A stretch of DNA of 64,000 bases from Leifsonia shinshuensis (GTDB taxonomy: Bacteria; Actinomycetota; Actinomycetes; Actinomycetales; Microbacteriaceae). The DNA lies in contig NZ_CP043641.1 of assembly GCF_014217625.1 (NCBI RefSeq), positions 3,162,001 through 3,226,000 of the forward strand. The letters are read 5' to 3'. The notes beneath the pieces were generated by a model that ran no database searches, was not told where the DNA came from, and saw only the letters and a list, made by a program, of their open reading frames with translations. This document shows, one piece after another, positions 1 to 8,099 of the stretch (positions within the stretch are counted from its first letter, which is position 1; the number at the start of each line of letters is the position of its first letter). Made by a program: the position numbers and the translations under genes.

Positions 1-386
1 GCGCGGCGGCCGGGCGGCGCGGCACCACGCTCGCGCTCACCGCGTACTACGTGGCCCACTTCGTGATTCTGCTCGGCCTGGTCGGCGTCGCCGCCGGGCT
101 GCACTTGTCGCTGGAGGACGCCTTCGCGCCGGTCACGCCGGCCGCGGCCTGGCTGCTCGCGGGCGGCGTCGCGGTCTACCTCGTCGGGGACGCGGAGTAC
201 CGCCGCGAACTGCGACTCGGCCCGTGGGTGTACCGGCTGCTCGGGGCGGCGGGCAGCCTGGTCGCCGGCCTCCTCGCGGCATGGATGCTGCCGCTGCGCG
301 CGGGTGAGCTGCCCGGCATCGCACTGATCGCGGCGCTGCTGGCGATCGTCGTGCTCGTGCTGGTGGCCGAGCGCGCGCGGCGCTGA
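1..386 (+). CDS. C-terminal part of an LtrA-like membrane protein (partial at left edge)
   Basis: The reading frame is open from the first bases and has no start inside the window, so the gene begins to the left. The visible 127 or so residues form three to four hydrophobic helices ending in a short basic tail. A polar YRRELRLG stretch between helices resembles the C-terminal half of low-temperature-requirement protein A (LtrA, PF06772), whose biochemical role is not settled. The GTG at 51 lies inside a helix that continues upstream, so I do not take it as the start. Assignment is by hydrophobic pattern and the GDAEYRRE motif; another multi-pass membrane family is possible. Confidence 0.6.
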   Translation, partial: AAAGRRGTTLALTAYYVAHFVILLGLVGVAAGLHLSLEDAFAPVTPAAAWLLAGGVAVYLVGDAEYRRELRLGPWVYRLLGAAGSLVAGLLAAWMLPLRAGELPGIALIAALLAIVVLVLVAERARR

Positions 387-424
387 CCGCCCCGTCGCCC
401 GGCTTGCTGAGTACGGTGCCTGCC

Positions 425-1372
425 ATGGACACCATCGAGTGGCTCCTCGACTCCGACCCGAGCATCCGCTGGCAGGTGCTCCGCGACCTCGCCGGCGCCT
501 CCGACGAGACCGTCGCCGCCGAACGCGACCGCGTCGCCACCGAGGGCTGGGGTGCGCAGCTCCTCGACGCCCAGGGCCCCGACGGCACCTGGGACGGCGG
601 CGTCTACCGGCCGGGATGGGCGCAGGAGGACCGGCCGTTCTTCGACGCCTGGACGGCCACGCACTTCACGCTGCAGCAGCTGGCCGACCTCGGCCTCGAC
701 CCCGAGCATCCGCGGGCGAAGGAGGCCGTGCAGCACGTGCGCGACCACGTCCGCTGGGATCACGCCGGCGAGGCGTACTTCGACGGCGAGACCGAGCCGT
801 GCATCAACGGGGTCGTGCTGGCGCTGGCCGCCTACTTCGGCGAGGACGGCTCGAACGTCGCCGCCACGCTCGCCGGCGGCCGGCTCGACGACGGCGCCTG
901 GAACTGCTGGGCCGAGTACGGCGCCCGGGTGTCGTCGTTCCACTCAACGATCTGCGCGGTCGAGGGCCTCGCCGCCTGGAACGCCACCGGCCGGGGCGAC
1001 GCCGCGTCCGCCGAGGCGCAGCGGACCGGCGAGGAGTACCTGCTGGCCCGCGGCCTGTTCCGCCGGTTGAGTACCGGCGAGGTCGCGGACCCCAGGATGA
1101 CGATGCTGAGCAATCCGGTGCGCTGGTTCCACGACATCCTGCGCGGCCTGGAGCACTTCCGCAGCGTCGACCGCCGCGACCCGCGCCTCGCGGAGGCCGT
1201 CGAGCTGCTGCGCGGCAAGGCGGACGCCGACGGACTCTGGAGCCTGGAGAACCGGCACGAGGGGCCGGCCTGGCTGGAGTTCGGCGACAACGAGGGGATG
1301 CCGAGCCGCTGGGTGACCCTGCGGGCGCTGCGCGTGCTGCGGTGGTGGGACGCGGGGACGCCCGCGGCCTGA
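425..1372 (+). CDS. Squalene-cyclase/prenyltransferase-like alpha-alpha toroid protein
   Basis: A 315-residue soluble protein with no signal peptide or membrane helix. Segments such as DGTWDGGVYRPGW and DDGAWNCWAEYGARVSSFHS are Trp/Gly-rich turns separated by helical stretches, as in the (alpha/alpha)6 toroid repeats of squalene cyclases and prenyltransferases. No DxDD cyclase motif is visible, so cyclisation activity is not supported. I chose the ATG at 425 over 404 because homology-like sequence begins with DTIEWLLDSDPSIRWQ. It stands alone, 7 bases before the convergent RimK-type gene. The function is unknown. Confidence 0.6.
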   Translation: MDTIEWLLDSDPSIRWQVLRDLAGASDETVAAERDRVATEGWGAQLLDAQGPDGTWDGGVYRPGWAQEDRPFFDAWTATHFTLQQLADLGLDPEHPRAKEAVQHVRDHVRWDHAGEAYFDGETEPCINGVVLALAAYFGEDGSNVAATLAGGRLDDGAWNCWAEYGARVSSFHSTICAVEGLAAWNATGRGDAASAEAQRTGEEYLLARGLFRRLSTGEVADPRMTMLSNPVRWFHDILRGLEHFRSVDRRDPRLAEAVELLRGKADADGLWSLENRHEGPAWLEFGDNEGMPSRWVTLRALRVLRWWDAGTPAA

Positions 1373-1379
1373 CCCGGCC

Positions 1380-2585
1380 TCAGACCGTCGTGGTCGCCGC
1401 CTCCGCCAGATGGTCCTTCGGCAGCCTCCGCACCTTCTGGCGGCGCTTCCGGCGGTCCGGGATCATCGACCGCATCTCCTCCAGCTTGCCGAAGCAGAGC
1501 AGCCGGTCGCCGGCCTGCAGCTCGACGCCGCTGCGCGGGTTCGGGATGACCGTCGCGCCGCGGTGCAGCGTGAGCACGGTGATGTCGCGGTCCCACAGCC
1601 CGGACTCCTTGATCGTCTTGCCGATCAGGTCCGCGTTGCCGTGCACGAGCAGCTCGGCGACGCCATAACCGCGCGAGACGCTGAGCCGCTGGCGCACGTC
1701 GATCTCCGGGAACGCCACCTGGTTGGAGATGAAGTCGATGATCGCGCCGGCGACGTCGAGGCCGGTCGCGCGTTCGATGCCCTCCAGGCCGGGGGACGAG
1801 TTGACCTCCATGACGAGCGGCCCGTCGTTGCCCTCCAGCATGTCCACACCCGCCACGCGGAGCCCCATGATCTGGGCGGACCGCACGGCGGCCTCCTCGT
1901 ACTCCGGGGTCAGCTCCACCTTCTCGACGGTGCCCCCGCGGTGCACATTGGAGCGGAACTCGTCGCCGCTCGCCACGCGCCGCATCGCCGCCACCACGCG
2001 GTCGCCGACGACGAGCGCGCGGATGTCGCGGCCGCGGCTCTCCGAGATGAAGCTCTGGATGAGCACGTTCTGCTTGGTGGAGTGCAGCGTCTCCACGATG
2101 GACTCCGCGATCTTCGCTTCCGGGGCGAGGATGACGCCGATGCCCTGGGTGCCCTCCAGCAGCTTGATGACGACGGGCGCCCCGCCGACCTGCTCGATGG
2201 CCATCCGCACGTCGGCGCGGCTGTTCACGAACGTGGTCGCCGGCATCCCGATGTTGTGCCGGGACAGGATCTGGTTGGCCCGCAGCTTGTCGCGCGAGTT
2301 CGTGATGCCGTTCGCGGTGTTCGGCGTGTAGACGTCCATCTGCTCGAACTGCCGCACCACGGCCGTGCCGTAGTAGGTGATCGAGTTGCCGATGCGCGGC
2401 AGGACGGCGTCGTAGTCGGACAGCAGCCGGCCGCGGTACTGCAGGTCGGGCTCCTCACCGGAGAGGTCGATCGCGAAGCGGAGCGTGTTGAGCACCTTGA
2501 CGGTGTGACCGCGGTCCCGGGCGGCGGCGCGCAGGCGCTGGGTCGAGTACGCGTGCGGAGCGCGGGAGAGGATGGCGAGCTTCAT
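1380..2585 (-). CDS. rimK: RimK-family ATP-grasp ligase fused to a C-terminal RCK_C (TrkA-C) domain
   Basis: The 401-residue product starts MKLAILSRAP. Residues 1-290 are the RimK alpha-L-glutamate ligase fold: a pre-ATP-grasp domain, the ATP-binding strand VIKLLEGTQGIGV (139-151) and the metal-binding end LVMEVNSSPGLEG (257-269). RimK enzymes add glutamate to an acceptor C-terminus such as ribosomal protein S6 or make related peptide bonds; the substrate here is unknown. Residues about 305-375 (from GVAELLVHGNADLIGKTI) look like an RCK_C domain, a ligand-binding module of K+ channels and transporters, followed by a basic tail. Classical RimK is about 300 residues, so this fusion is notable. 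An in-frame extension upstream of 2585 would overlap the divergent rimB-like gene and has no RimK-like sequence. Confidence 0.85.
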   Translation of the reverse strand: MKLAILSRAPHAYSTQRLRAAARDRGHTVKVLNTLRFAIDLSGEEPDLQYRGRLLSDYDAVLPRIGNSITYYGTAVVRQFEQMDVYTPNTANGITNSRDKLRANQILSRHNIGMPATTFVNSRADVRMAIEQVGGAPVVIKLLEGTQGIGVILAPEAKIAESIVETLHSTKQNVLIQSFISESRGRDIRALVVGDRVVAAMRRVASGDEFRSNVHRGGTVEKVELTPEYEEAAVRSAQIMGLRVAGVDMLEGNDGPLVMEVNSSPGLEGIERATGLDVAGAIIDFISNQVAFPEIDVRQRLSVSRGYGVAELLVHGNADLIGKTIKESGLWDRDITVLTLHRGATVIPNPRSGVELQAGDRLLCFGKLEEMRSMIPDRRKRRQKVRRLPKDHLAEAATTTV

Positions 2586-2610
2586 CGATGGATCCTGCAA
2601 AGATAGGGGG

Positions 2611-3084
2611 GTGGCCGGTGACCTCCATTCAAACACCCTCGTCGTGGGGTGGCGTGAATGGGCGAGCCTGCCCAGCATCGACATTCCGTGGATCAAAGTC
2701 AAGATCGACACCGGAGCCCGCAGCTCGGCGCTGCACGCGTTCGACCTGGAGGAGCTGCCCGGCGACCGGGTGCGGTTCACGGTGCACCCGTGGCAGGACG
2801 CCGACGGCGACCCCGTCGTGGTCGAGCGTCCCATCCACGACCGCCGCGCCGTGCGCAGCTCGTCGGGTCACAGCGAGGAGCGGATCGTCGTGCTGCTGGA
2901 GCTCGCGCTCGCCGGCCGGACGGTCACGGCCGAGACCACGCTGAGCAACCGCGACCAGATGGGCTTCCGGATGCTCGTCGGCCGGGAGGCCCTCCGCCAG
3001 GGCTTCGTCGTCGATCCTGGCCGCTCGTTCCTCGCGGGGCGGGCGCCGCGGGAGGTGCGGCGCAGGAACCGCGGGAGGGCGTAA
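2611..3084 (+). CDS. RimB-like retropepsin-fold (ATP-dependent zinc protease family) protein
   Basis: About 157 residues from the GTG at 2611. The core reads GWREWASLPSIDIPWIKVKI followed by DTGARSSALHAF (from residue 33). The DTGA motif is the active-site loop of retropepsin-like proteases of the RimB/PF05618 family, which accompany RimK-type ligases. DRRAVRSSSGHSEER and LVGREALRQGFVVDP are further family-like segments. A G-rich run at 2605-2610 directly precedes the GTG, and an ATG at 2572 would overlap the start of the divergent rimK. The start is therefore uncertain, and 2644 is another option. Ligase and protease genes are head to head within about 25 bases, which supports a joint function in making and trimming glutamyl peptides or tails. 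Confidence 0.75.
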   Translation: MAGDLHSNTLVVGWREWASLPSIDIPWIKVKIDTGARSSALHAFDLEELPGDRVRFTVHPWQDADGDPVVVERPIHDRRAVRSSSGHSEERIVVLLELALAGRTVTAETTLSNRDQMGFRMLVGREALRQGFVVDPGRSFLAGRAPREVRRRNRGRA

Positions 3085-3088
3085 CCCC

Positions 3089-4492
3089 GTGACCCGGACC
3101 GCCGTGTCCTTCAGCCGCGGCCTCGCACTCCTCGTGGCCGCCACGTTCTTCATGGAGAACCTGGACGGCACGATCATCCAGACCGCCGCTCCGACGATGG
3201 CGCGCGAGTTCGGCGTCGCCCCCGCGGATGTGAGCGTCGCCATGGTCGCGTACCTGCTGGCGGTCGCAGCGGGCATCCCGGCGACGGGCTGGCTGTCCCG
3301 CCGGCTCGGCATCCGGCCGGTGCTGCTGACCGCGATCGTCGTCTTCACAGTCGCATCACTGCTCTGCGCGTTCGCGCCGTCGCTCACGCTGCTGACCGTC
3401 GCCCGCGTCCTGCAGGGCATCGGCGGCGCGCTCATGGTGCCGGTCGGGAGGCTGGCGGTGCTCCGCGACATCGACCCGGTCGACCTGCTCGACGCGATCG
3501 CGTACCTGACCTGGCCCGCGCTGATCGCGCCGGTGATCGCGCCCGCGCTCGGCGGCATCCTGTCGGACACCATCGGCTGGCGCTGGATCTTCCTGATCAA
3601 CCTCCCGTTCGGCCTCGCCGCGGTCGTCGCCGGGCTCGTGCTCGTGCCGCACACGGAACGGCAGCGCGACCTCCGGTTCGACGGCCGGGGTTACGCGGCG
3701 ATCGCCCTGGCGCTGGTGCTGCTCACCGCGGGAGCGGAGGGGCTGAGCGCCGAGGACGGCCGGCTCCAGCTCGCGGGCGGCGCCGCCATCCTGGTCGCGA
3801 TCGCGGTCGGCTGGGCCGCCATCACCCGGTCGCGCGGTCGCGAGCACGCGCTGTTCGACTGGGGCGTGTTGCGGCTGCACTCGTTCCGCGCGGGGAACAT
3901 CAGCGGCGGGGTCTACCGCATGATCATCACGGGCGCGCCGTTCCTGTTCACGCTGCTGTTCCAGCTCGCCTACGGCTGGAGCGCGACGGTCGCCGGCCTG
4001 ACCGTCATCGCGATCTTCGTCGGCAACCTGGCGATCAAGCCGTTCACGACGCCGCTGATCCGCCGGCTCGGATTCCGCACCGTGCTGATCTGGTCGAACC
4101 TGCTCGGGATGCTGGTGCTCGCCGCGTTCGTCGGCATCGGGCCCGCCGCGCCGCTCCCGGTGCTGCTCCTGCTGCTGGTGGCGAGCGGCGTGTTCCGGTC
4201 GATCGGCTTCAGCGCCTACAACACGCTCCAGTTCGCGGACGTGGAGGCCGGCGACACGAACAACGCGAACACGCTCGCCTCCGCACTCCAGCAGGTCGCG
4301 ACGGCGCTGGGACTGGCGGTGGTCGCCGTGTTCGTGCGCGCCTCCACTGCGGTGTCGGAGGGCGTGACCGGGTCAGCGCTGCCGGGCTACCACTGGGCGT
4401 TCGCGCTCGCCGCGGCGCTGCTGCTGGTGCCACTGGCCGGCGCCTTCCAACTCCCGCACGACGCCGGAGCCCGCGCGACCGCCCGCCGCTAG
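3089..4492 (+). CDS. MFS drug exporter, DHA2-like
   Basis: A 467-residue multi-pass membrane protein with at least 12 hydrophobic helices. The first helix contains ENLDGTIIQTAAPTMARE, the DHA2-type D(x)TIxxxAxP motif in which the usual valine is replaced. GWLSRRLGIRPVLL is the loop 2-3 motif A, and RVLQGIGGALMVPVGR is motif B of drug:H+ antiporters. The likely role is proton-driven efflux of hydrophobic compounds. A GTG start follows GGGAGGG four bases after the rimB-like stop, so the two may be cotranscribed. The substrate cannot be read from sequence. Confidence 0.85.
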   Translation: MTRTAVSFSRGLALLVAATFFMENLDGTIIQTAAPTMAREFGVAPADVSVAMVAYLLAVAAGIPATGWLSRRLGIRPVLLTAIVVFTVASLLCAFAPSLTLLTVARVLQGIGGALMVPVGRLAVLRDIDPVDLLDAIAYLTWPALIAPVIAPALGGILSDTIGWRWIFLINLPFGLAAVVAGLVLVPHTERQRDLRFDGRGYAAIALALVLLTAGAEGLSAEDGRLQLAGGAAILVAIAVGWAAITRSRGREHALFDWGVLRLHSFRAGNISGGVYRMIITGAPFLFTLLFQLAYGWSATVAGLTVIAIFVGNLAIKPFTTPLIRRLGFRTVLIWSNLLGMLVLAAFVGIGPAAPLPVLLLLLVASGVFRSIGFSAYNTLQFADVEAGDTNNANTLASALQQVATALGLAVVAVFVRASTAVSEGVTGSALPGYHWAFALAAALLLVPLAGAFQLPHDAGARATARR

Positions 4493-4593
4493 CGGAGGCG
4501 CTCCTCCTCTTCGCGTTCCAGGCGCTCCTTCTCGGCGTCCTTCGCCTCCTGCTCCTTCTGGATCTCCTCTTCGCGAGGCGTCTTGTTGCTCAT
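4489..4593 (-). CDS. Small highly charged 34-residue hypothetical protein
   Basis: An ATG at 4593 opens a 34-codon frame, MSNKTPREEEIQKEQEAKDA followed by EKERLEREEEERLR. It is almost entirely Glu, Lys, Arg and Gln and would form one charged helix or coiled coil. It overlaps the stop of the MFS gene by three bases on the opposite strand. No strong ribosome binding site is visible. Short charged proteins of this kind are often annotated in actinobacteria without a function. It could be a chance frame. Confidence 0.4.
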   Translation of the reverse strand: MSNKTPREEEIQKEQEAKDAEKERLEREEEERLR

Positions 4594-4634
4594 GCCCGCA
4601 TCGTACGCCGCGGCGCGCAGGCCTCCCAGAGGCT

Positions 4635-4691
4635 CGAAGGGCACCCAAACGCCCCTAAAAGGCGGTTGTAGGGGCGTTTACGTGCCCCTCG
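4635..4691. repeat. Family A palindromic repeat, copy 1
   Basis: Inverted repeat with 23-base arms (4635-4657 and 4669-4691, 20 of 23 paired) and an 11-base loop. The right arm, on the minus strand, reads GGGCACGTAAACGCCCC, and its TAA is the stop codon of the TetR gene. Near-identical elements lie at 43021 and 56763. It probably folds as an RNA hairpin in either direction and may end or stabilise transcripts. Confidence 0.85.
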
Positions 4692-5277
4692 GCGGATGGG
4701 ACTGCGGCCGCGGACCGAGGGTGAGGTCGACCAGTCGGTCCGGGAGGCCGGGGTCGGCCGGCGTGTGCGCGAGCGCGCGCAGCATCACGGCGCCGATCAG
4801 GGCCTCGCTGACCTCGTCCACCGGGAGGTCGGCCCGCACCTCGCCCGAGTCGCGCGCCGCCCGCAGCCGTGGCGCGAACAGCCGCGGGTCGGCCAGCGAC
4901 TCGCGGAGCCGGCTGGCGACGTCCGCGTTCTCGGTCGCGGCCGCGATCAGCGAGCGGAACAGCCCTTCCCCGGCCGGGCTCTCGAGCACGGCCTCGACCT
5001 CGGTCAGCCACGCGACGAGGTCGGCGCGGAGGTCACCGGTGTCCGGCACCGCGAAGCGCTCCGGCAGCAGCATGCCCTCCAGGAGGCAGTCGGCGATGAG
5101 CGCGCTCTTGCCCGGCCACCAGCGGTAGACGGTCTGCTTTCCGACACCGGCGCGTGCGGCGATGCCCTCGATGCTGAGGTGGTCGTACCCGCGATCCGCG
5201 AACAGCGCGGCCGTGGCCTCCAGGATCGCCACGCGCGCCGTCTCGCTGCGCGCTGCTCCCCGTCGGCCTTCGGACAT
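4678..5277 (-). CDS. TetR-family transcriptional regulator
   Basis: 199 residues. An N-terminal helix-turn-helix at about 20-62 (ILEATAALFADRGYDHLSIE, then GIAARAGVGKQTVYRWWPGK) is typical of TetR. The C-terminal part is a ligand-binding helical domain of the TetR_C_33-like type. The gene is divergent from the MMPL transporter gene with 73 bases between starts, so it most likely represses the transporter and itself and is released by an exported compound. The last five residues (PPRGT) and the stop codon lie inside the family A palindrome, so the palindrome seems to have replaced the original gene end. Confidence 0.9.
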   Translation of the reverse strand: MSEGRRGAARSETARVAILEATAALFADRGYDHLSIEGIAARAGVGKQTVYRWWPGKSALIADCLLEGMLLPERFAVPDTGDLRADLVAWLTEVEAVLESPAGEGLFRSLIAAATENADVASRLRESLADPRLFAPRLRAARDSGEVRADLPVDEVSEALIGAVMLRALAHTPADPGLPDRLVDLTLGPRPQSHPPRGT

Positions 5278-5298
5278 GGCTCACAGCTTATCTCCACT

Positions 5299-5316
5299 CA
5301 ACGAGACGGACCGTTG
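5299..5316. promoter_or_regulatory. Candidate TetR operator between tetR and MMPL genes
   Basis: An imperfect palindrome CAACGagACGGaCCGTTG with a perfect ACGGaCCGT core (5306-5314) lies in the 73-base divergent spacer. Position and symmetry fit a TetR-family operator controlling both genes. No binding data exist; this is inference. Confidence 0.45.
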
Positions 5317-5350
5317 CGTATTCTTTTCTGGGATCGTCGAAGGGACCGTC

Positions 5351-7858
5351 ATGGCCGAACTGCTCTACCGCCTCGGAAAGTTCTCCGCGCGCCGCGCCTG
5401 GACGGTCATCGTGGCCTGGCTCGCGGTGCTCGGCATCGTCGTGGTGGGCTTCCTCGTCGGCTTCAAGGGCCTCAGCTCGTCCTTCGACATCCCGGGCACC
5501 GCCGCAGGAGCCGTCGTCGACGAGCTCTCCGCCAAGCTGCCCGACTACGCGGGCGCGTCCGGCACGGTCGTCTTCCGCACCGACGACGGCTCGGCCCTCA
5601 CCGCCGACCAGAGGAAGGCGATCAGCACGCTCGTCGCCGACGCCGACCACCTCCCCGACGTCTCCGGCGTGAACGACCCGTTCGCCACCGAGGCCGAGCG
5701 CGCCCAGCACCAGACGCAGCTCACCGACGGCCAGACCCAGCTCACCGCGGGTCAGGCGCAGCTCGATGCCGCGAAGACGCAGCTGACCTCCGGCCAGGCG
5801 CAGCTCGATGCCGCGAAGGCCCAGCTCGCGGCCGCGCCGCAGGGGAGCATGCCCGCCGCGCAGGCCGCCGCCGCTCAAGCGCAGCTCGCCGCACAGCAGA
5901 AGACCATCGACGACGGCCTCGCCCAGCTCGCCGCGCAGCAGGCGAAGCTCACCGCGTCGCAGAAACAGCTCGACCAGGGCGCCGAGCTGCTGAAGCTCTC
6001 GAAGGGCATCCGCCTCGTCTCCGCCGACGGTTCGACCGCGCTGGTGAACGTCGCCTTCACGAAGCCGCGCCTGGAGCTGTCCGAGGACTCCAAGCAGGCG
6101 GTCATCCACCACTTCCAGTCCACGCACGTGGACGGCGTGACCGTGTCGTTCTCGACCGACATCGCGCAGGGCGTCCCGCAGGTCGTCGGCGTCGGCGAGG
6201 CGGTCGGCGTCGTGTTCGCCGCGGTCGTGCTGCTGATCGTGCTCGGCTCGGTCATCGCCGCTGCGCTGCCGCTCGTCACCGCCCTCTTCGGTGTCGCAGT
6301 GGCCGCGCTCGGCTCGCTGGCGTTCTCCGGCGTCGTCGACATGGCCTCCGTCACGCCGGTGCTCGCGATCATGCTCGGCCTGGCGGTCGGCATCGACTAC
6401 TCGCTGTTCATCATCAATCGGCACCGCAAGCAGCTGCTGGAGGGCGCCGAGCCGCGGGAGTCCGTGGGCCTCGCCAACGGCACCTCCGGCAACGCCGTCG
6501 TGTTCGCCGGCATCACCGTGGTCGTCGCGCTGCTCGCGCTCAACGTCACCGGCGTCCCGTTCCTCGGCCTGATGGGCACCGTCGGCGCGATCGCGGTCGT
6601 CCTCGCTGTGCTGATCGCCGTCACGCTGACGCCCGCGATCCTCGGCCTCCTGGGGCTGCGGGTGCTGAGCCGCCGCGCCCGCGCCTCCGTCGGGCACGTG
6701 CACCACGACGACAGCAACGCCAAGCCGATGAAGACCTGGCGCGCGGTCCTGACCACCGTCGGGGCCGCTGTCGCTCTGCTGATCGTCGCCATCCCCGCGA
6801 TGTCGATGCGGGTCGGCCTTCCCGACGGCTCCTCCGAGCCGGTCGGGTCGACGACCTACGAGGCGTTCACCGTCACCGAGAAGGCGTTCGGCGCCGGCGC
6901 GACGGGCCCTCTGCTCGTCACCGCGACCGCGCCGAGCGGCGTCGCGAAGGACGACGTGACCACCGTGCAGCTCGACGTGGCGCGGACGCTCGCCGACCAG
7001 AAGGACGTCGTCGCCGTCGCCCCGATCGCCGTCTCCGGCGACCGCACGCTGTTCGCGTTCCAGGTCGTCCCGAAGGAGGGCCCCAACAGCGTCTCCACCG
7101 AGAACCTGGTGACATCGCTGCGCGGCCTCGACAAGGTCGATGGGAAGCTCACCCTCGGCGTCTCCGGCCAGACCGCGATCAACCAGGACATCTCCGCGAA
7201 CCTGGCGGGCGTCCTCCCGCTCTACCTGGTGGTCGTGGTCGGGCTGTCGCTGCTCATCATGATCCTGGTGTTCCGCTCGATCCTGGTGCCGCTGATCGCG
7301 ACGGGCGGTTTCATCCTGTCGCTGTTCGCCACCTACGGCGCGATCACGGCGCTGTTCCAGTGGGGATGGGGGGCGGAGCAGTTGGGCATCCACACCGGCC
7401 CGATCCTCAGCTTCCTGCCGGTGATCCTGGTCGGGATCCTGTTCGGTCTCGCGATGGACTACCAGCTGTTCCTGGCCTCCGGGATGCGCGAGGCGTACGT
7501 GCACGGCGCTCCGGCCCGGCTGGCGGTCGCGAAGGGCTTCCGCGCCGGCCGCACGGTCGTGATCGCGGCGGGCCTGATCATGATCTCGGTCTTCGGCGGC
7601 TTCATCTTCAGCGAGTCCACCATGATCCGCTCGATCGGCTTCGGCCTGGCCTTCGGCGTGCTGGTGGACGCGTTCGTCGTCCGGATGCTGCTCATGCCGG
7701 CCCTGATGCACCTGCTGGGCCGGTCGGCCTGGTGGCTGCCGAAGTGGCTCGACCGCCTCCTCCCCAACGTCGACGTCGAGGGCGCCGCCCTCGAGCGCCG
7801 CCACCACGCCCCGGCCCCGGCCCCCCAGCCCGAGCCCGACCTGACCCCCACGCACTAA
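5351..7858 (+). CDS. MMPL-family RND transporter
   Basis: 835 residues with the duplicated RND layout. A first helix (about 15-37) is followed by an extracytoplasmic domain of about 260 residues, then helices carrying LGLAVGIDYSLFIINRHRKQ. A second helix, loop and helix block has LFGLAMDYQLFLASGMREAY. The paired GIDYS/AMDYQ aspartates in helices 4 and 10 are the proton-relay signature of MmpL proteins. The first external loop contains a long QL-rich repeat (about 120-205, QLTxGQxQLDAAKxQL) that should form a coiled-coil hairpin. Likely substrates are lipids or hydrophobic drugs. Control by the divergent TetR is probable. The long upstream extension of this frame lies antisense to tetR and is not coding. 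Confidence 0.9.
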   Translation: MAELLYRLGKFSARRAWTVIVAWLAVLGIVVVGFLVGFKGLSSSFDIPGTAAGAVVDELSAKLPDYAGASGTVVFRTDDGSALTADQRKAISTLVADADHLPDVSGVNDPFATEAERAQHQTQLTDGQTQLTAGQAQLDAAKTQLTSGQAQLDAAKAQLAAAPQGSMPAAQAAAAQAQLAAQQKTIDDGLAQLAAQQAKLTASQKQLDQGAELLKLSKGIRLVSADGSTALVNVAFTKPRLELSEDSKQAVIHHFQSTHVDGVTVSFSTDIAQGVPQVVGVGEAVGVVFAAVVLLIVLGSVIAAALPLVTALFGVAVAALGSLAFSGVVDMASVTPVLAIMLGLAVGIDYSLFIINRHRKQLLEGAEPRESVGLANGTSGNAVVFAGITVVVALLALNVTGVPFLGLMGTVGAIAVVLAVLIAVTLTPAILGLLGLRVLSRRARASVGHVHHDDSNAKPMKTWRAVLTTVGAAVALLIVAIPAMSMRVGLPDGSSEPVGSTTYEAFTVTEKAFGAGATGPLLVTATAPSGVAKDDVTTVQLDVARTLADQKDVVAVAPIAVSGDRTLFAFQVVPKEGPNSVSTENLVTSLRGLDKVDGKLTLGVSGQTAINQDISANLAGVLPLYLVVVVGLSLLIMILVFRSILVPLIATGGFILSLFATYGAITALFQWGWGAEQLGIHTGPILSFLPVILVGILFGLAMDYQLFLASGMREAYVHGAPARLAVAKGFRAGRTVVIAAGLIMISVFGGFIFSESTMIRSIGFGLAFGVLVDAFVVRMLLMPALMHLLGRSAWWLPKWLDRLLPNVDVEGAALERRHHAPAPAPQPEPDLTPTH

Positions 7859-7894
7859 TCCCCACCACCCACCCCCCACCCCCCACCCCCACCC
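7858..7894. other. C-rich, G-poor tract after the MMPL gene
   Basis: Nearly pure C/A tract beginning at the stop codon of the transporter gene. The complementary strand has several G runs and could form a G-quadruplex. In RNA the C-rich, G-poor composition resembles a Rho-utilisation site. A G-rich stretch at 8055-8074 gives the same composition in the convergent ligase transcript. Function is inferred. Confidence 0.4.
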
Positions 7895-8086
7895 ACGCAG
7901 TCAACGGAGGAGATCCGGCCCGAACCCCGGCCGATCTCCTCCGTTGACTGCGTTTCCCCGGCGCGCCGCGCCGCATCTCCTCCGTTCGCGACTGCGGGGC
8001 GAACGGAGGAGATCCCGGCCAACACGCCGCCGAAACGCAGTCAACGGCGGAGTTGGTGGGGTGGGGAGGGCGGGAGTCCTCCGTTA
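7895..8086. repeat. Family B composite palindromic array
   Basis: Three hairpins share the motif CAACGGAGGAGATC. Hairpin 1 (7895-7953) has a perfect 21-base stem; hairpin 2 (7975-8013) a perfect 15-base stem; an imperfect third (8035-8086) starts again with ACGCAGTCAACGG. The array fills the spacer between the convergent MMPL and ligase genes. It resembles REP/BIME-type elements and could act as a two-way transcript end. Confidence 0.85.
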
Positions 8087-8099
8087 GCGCGCGGCGCGG

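Noticed and set aside
5288..7879. An 863-codon minus-strand open frame opposite the MMPL gene
   Set aside because: His/Arg/Asp/Gly-rich composition and no domain; it is the usual antisense artefact of high-G+C coding DNA, while the plus strand encodes a full RND transporter.
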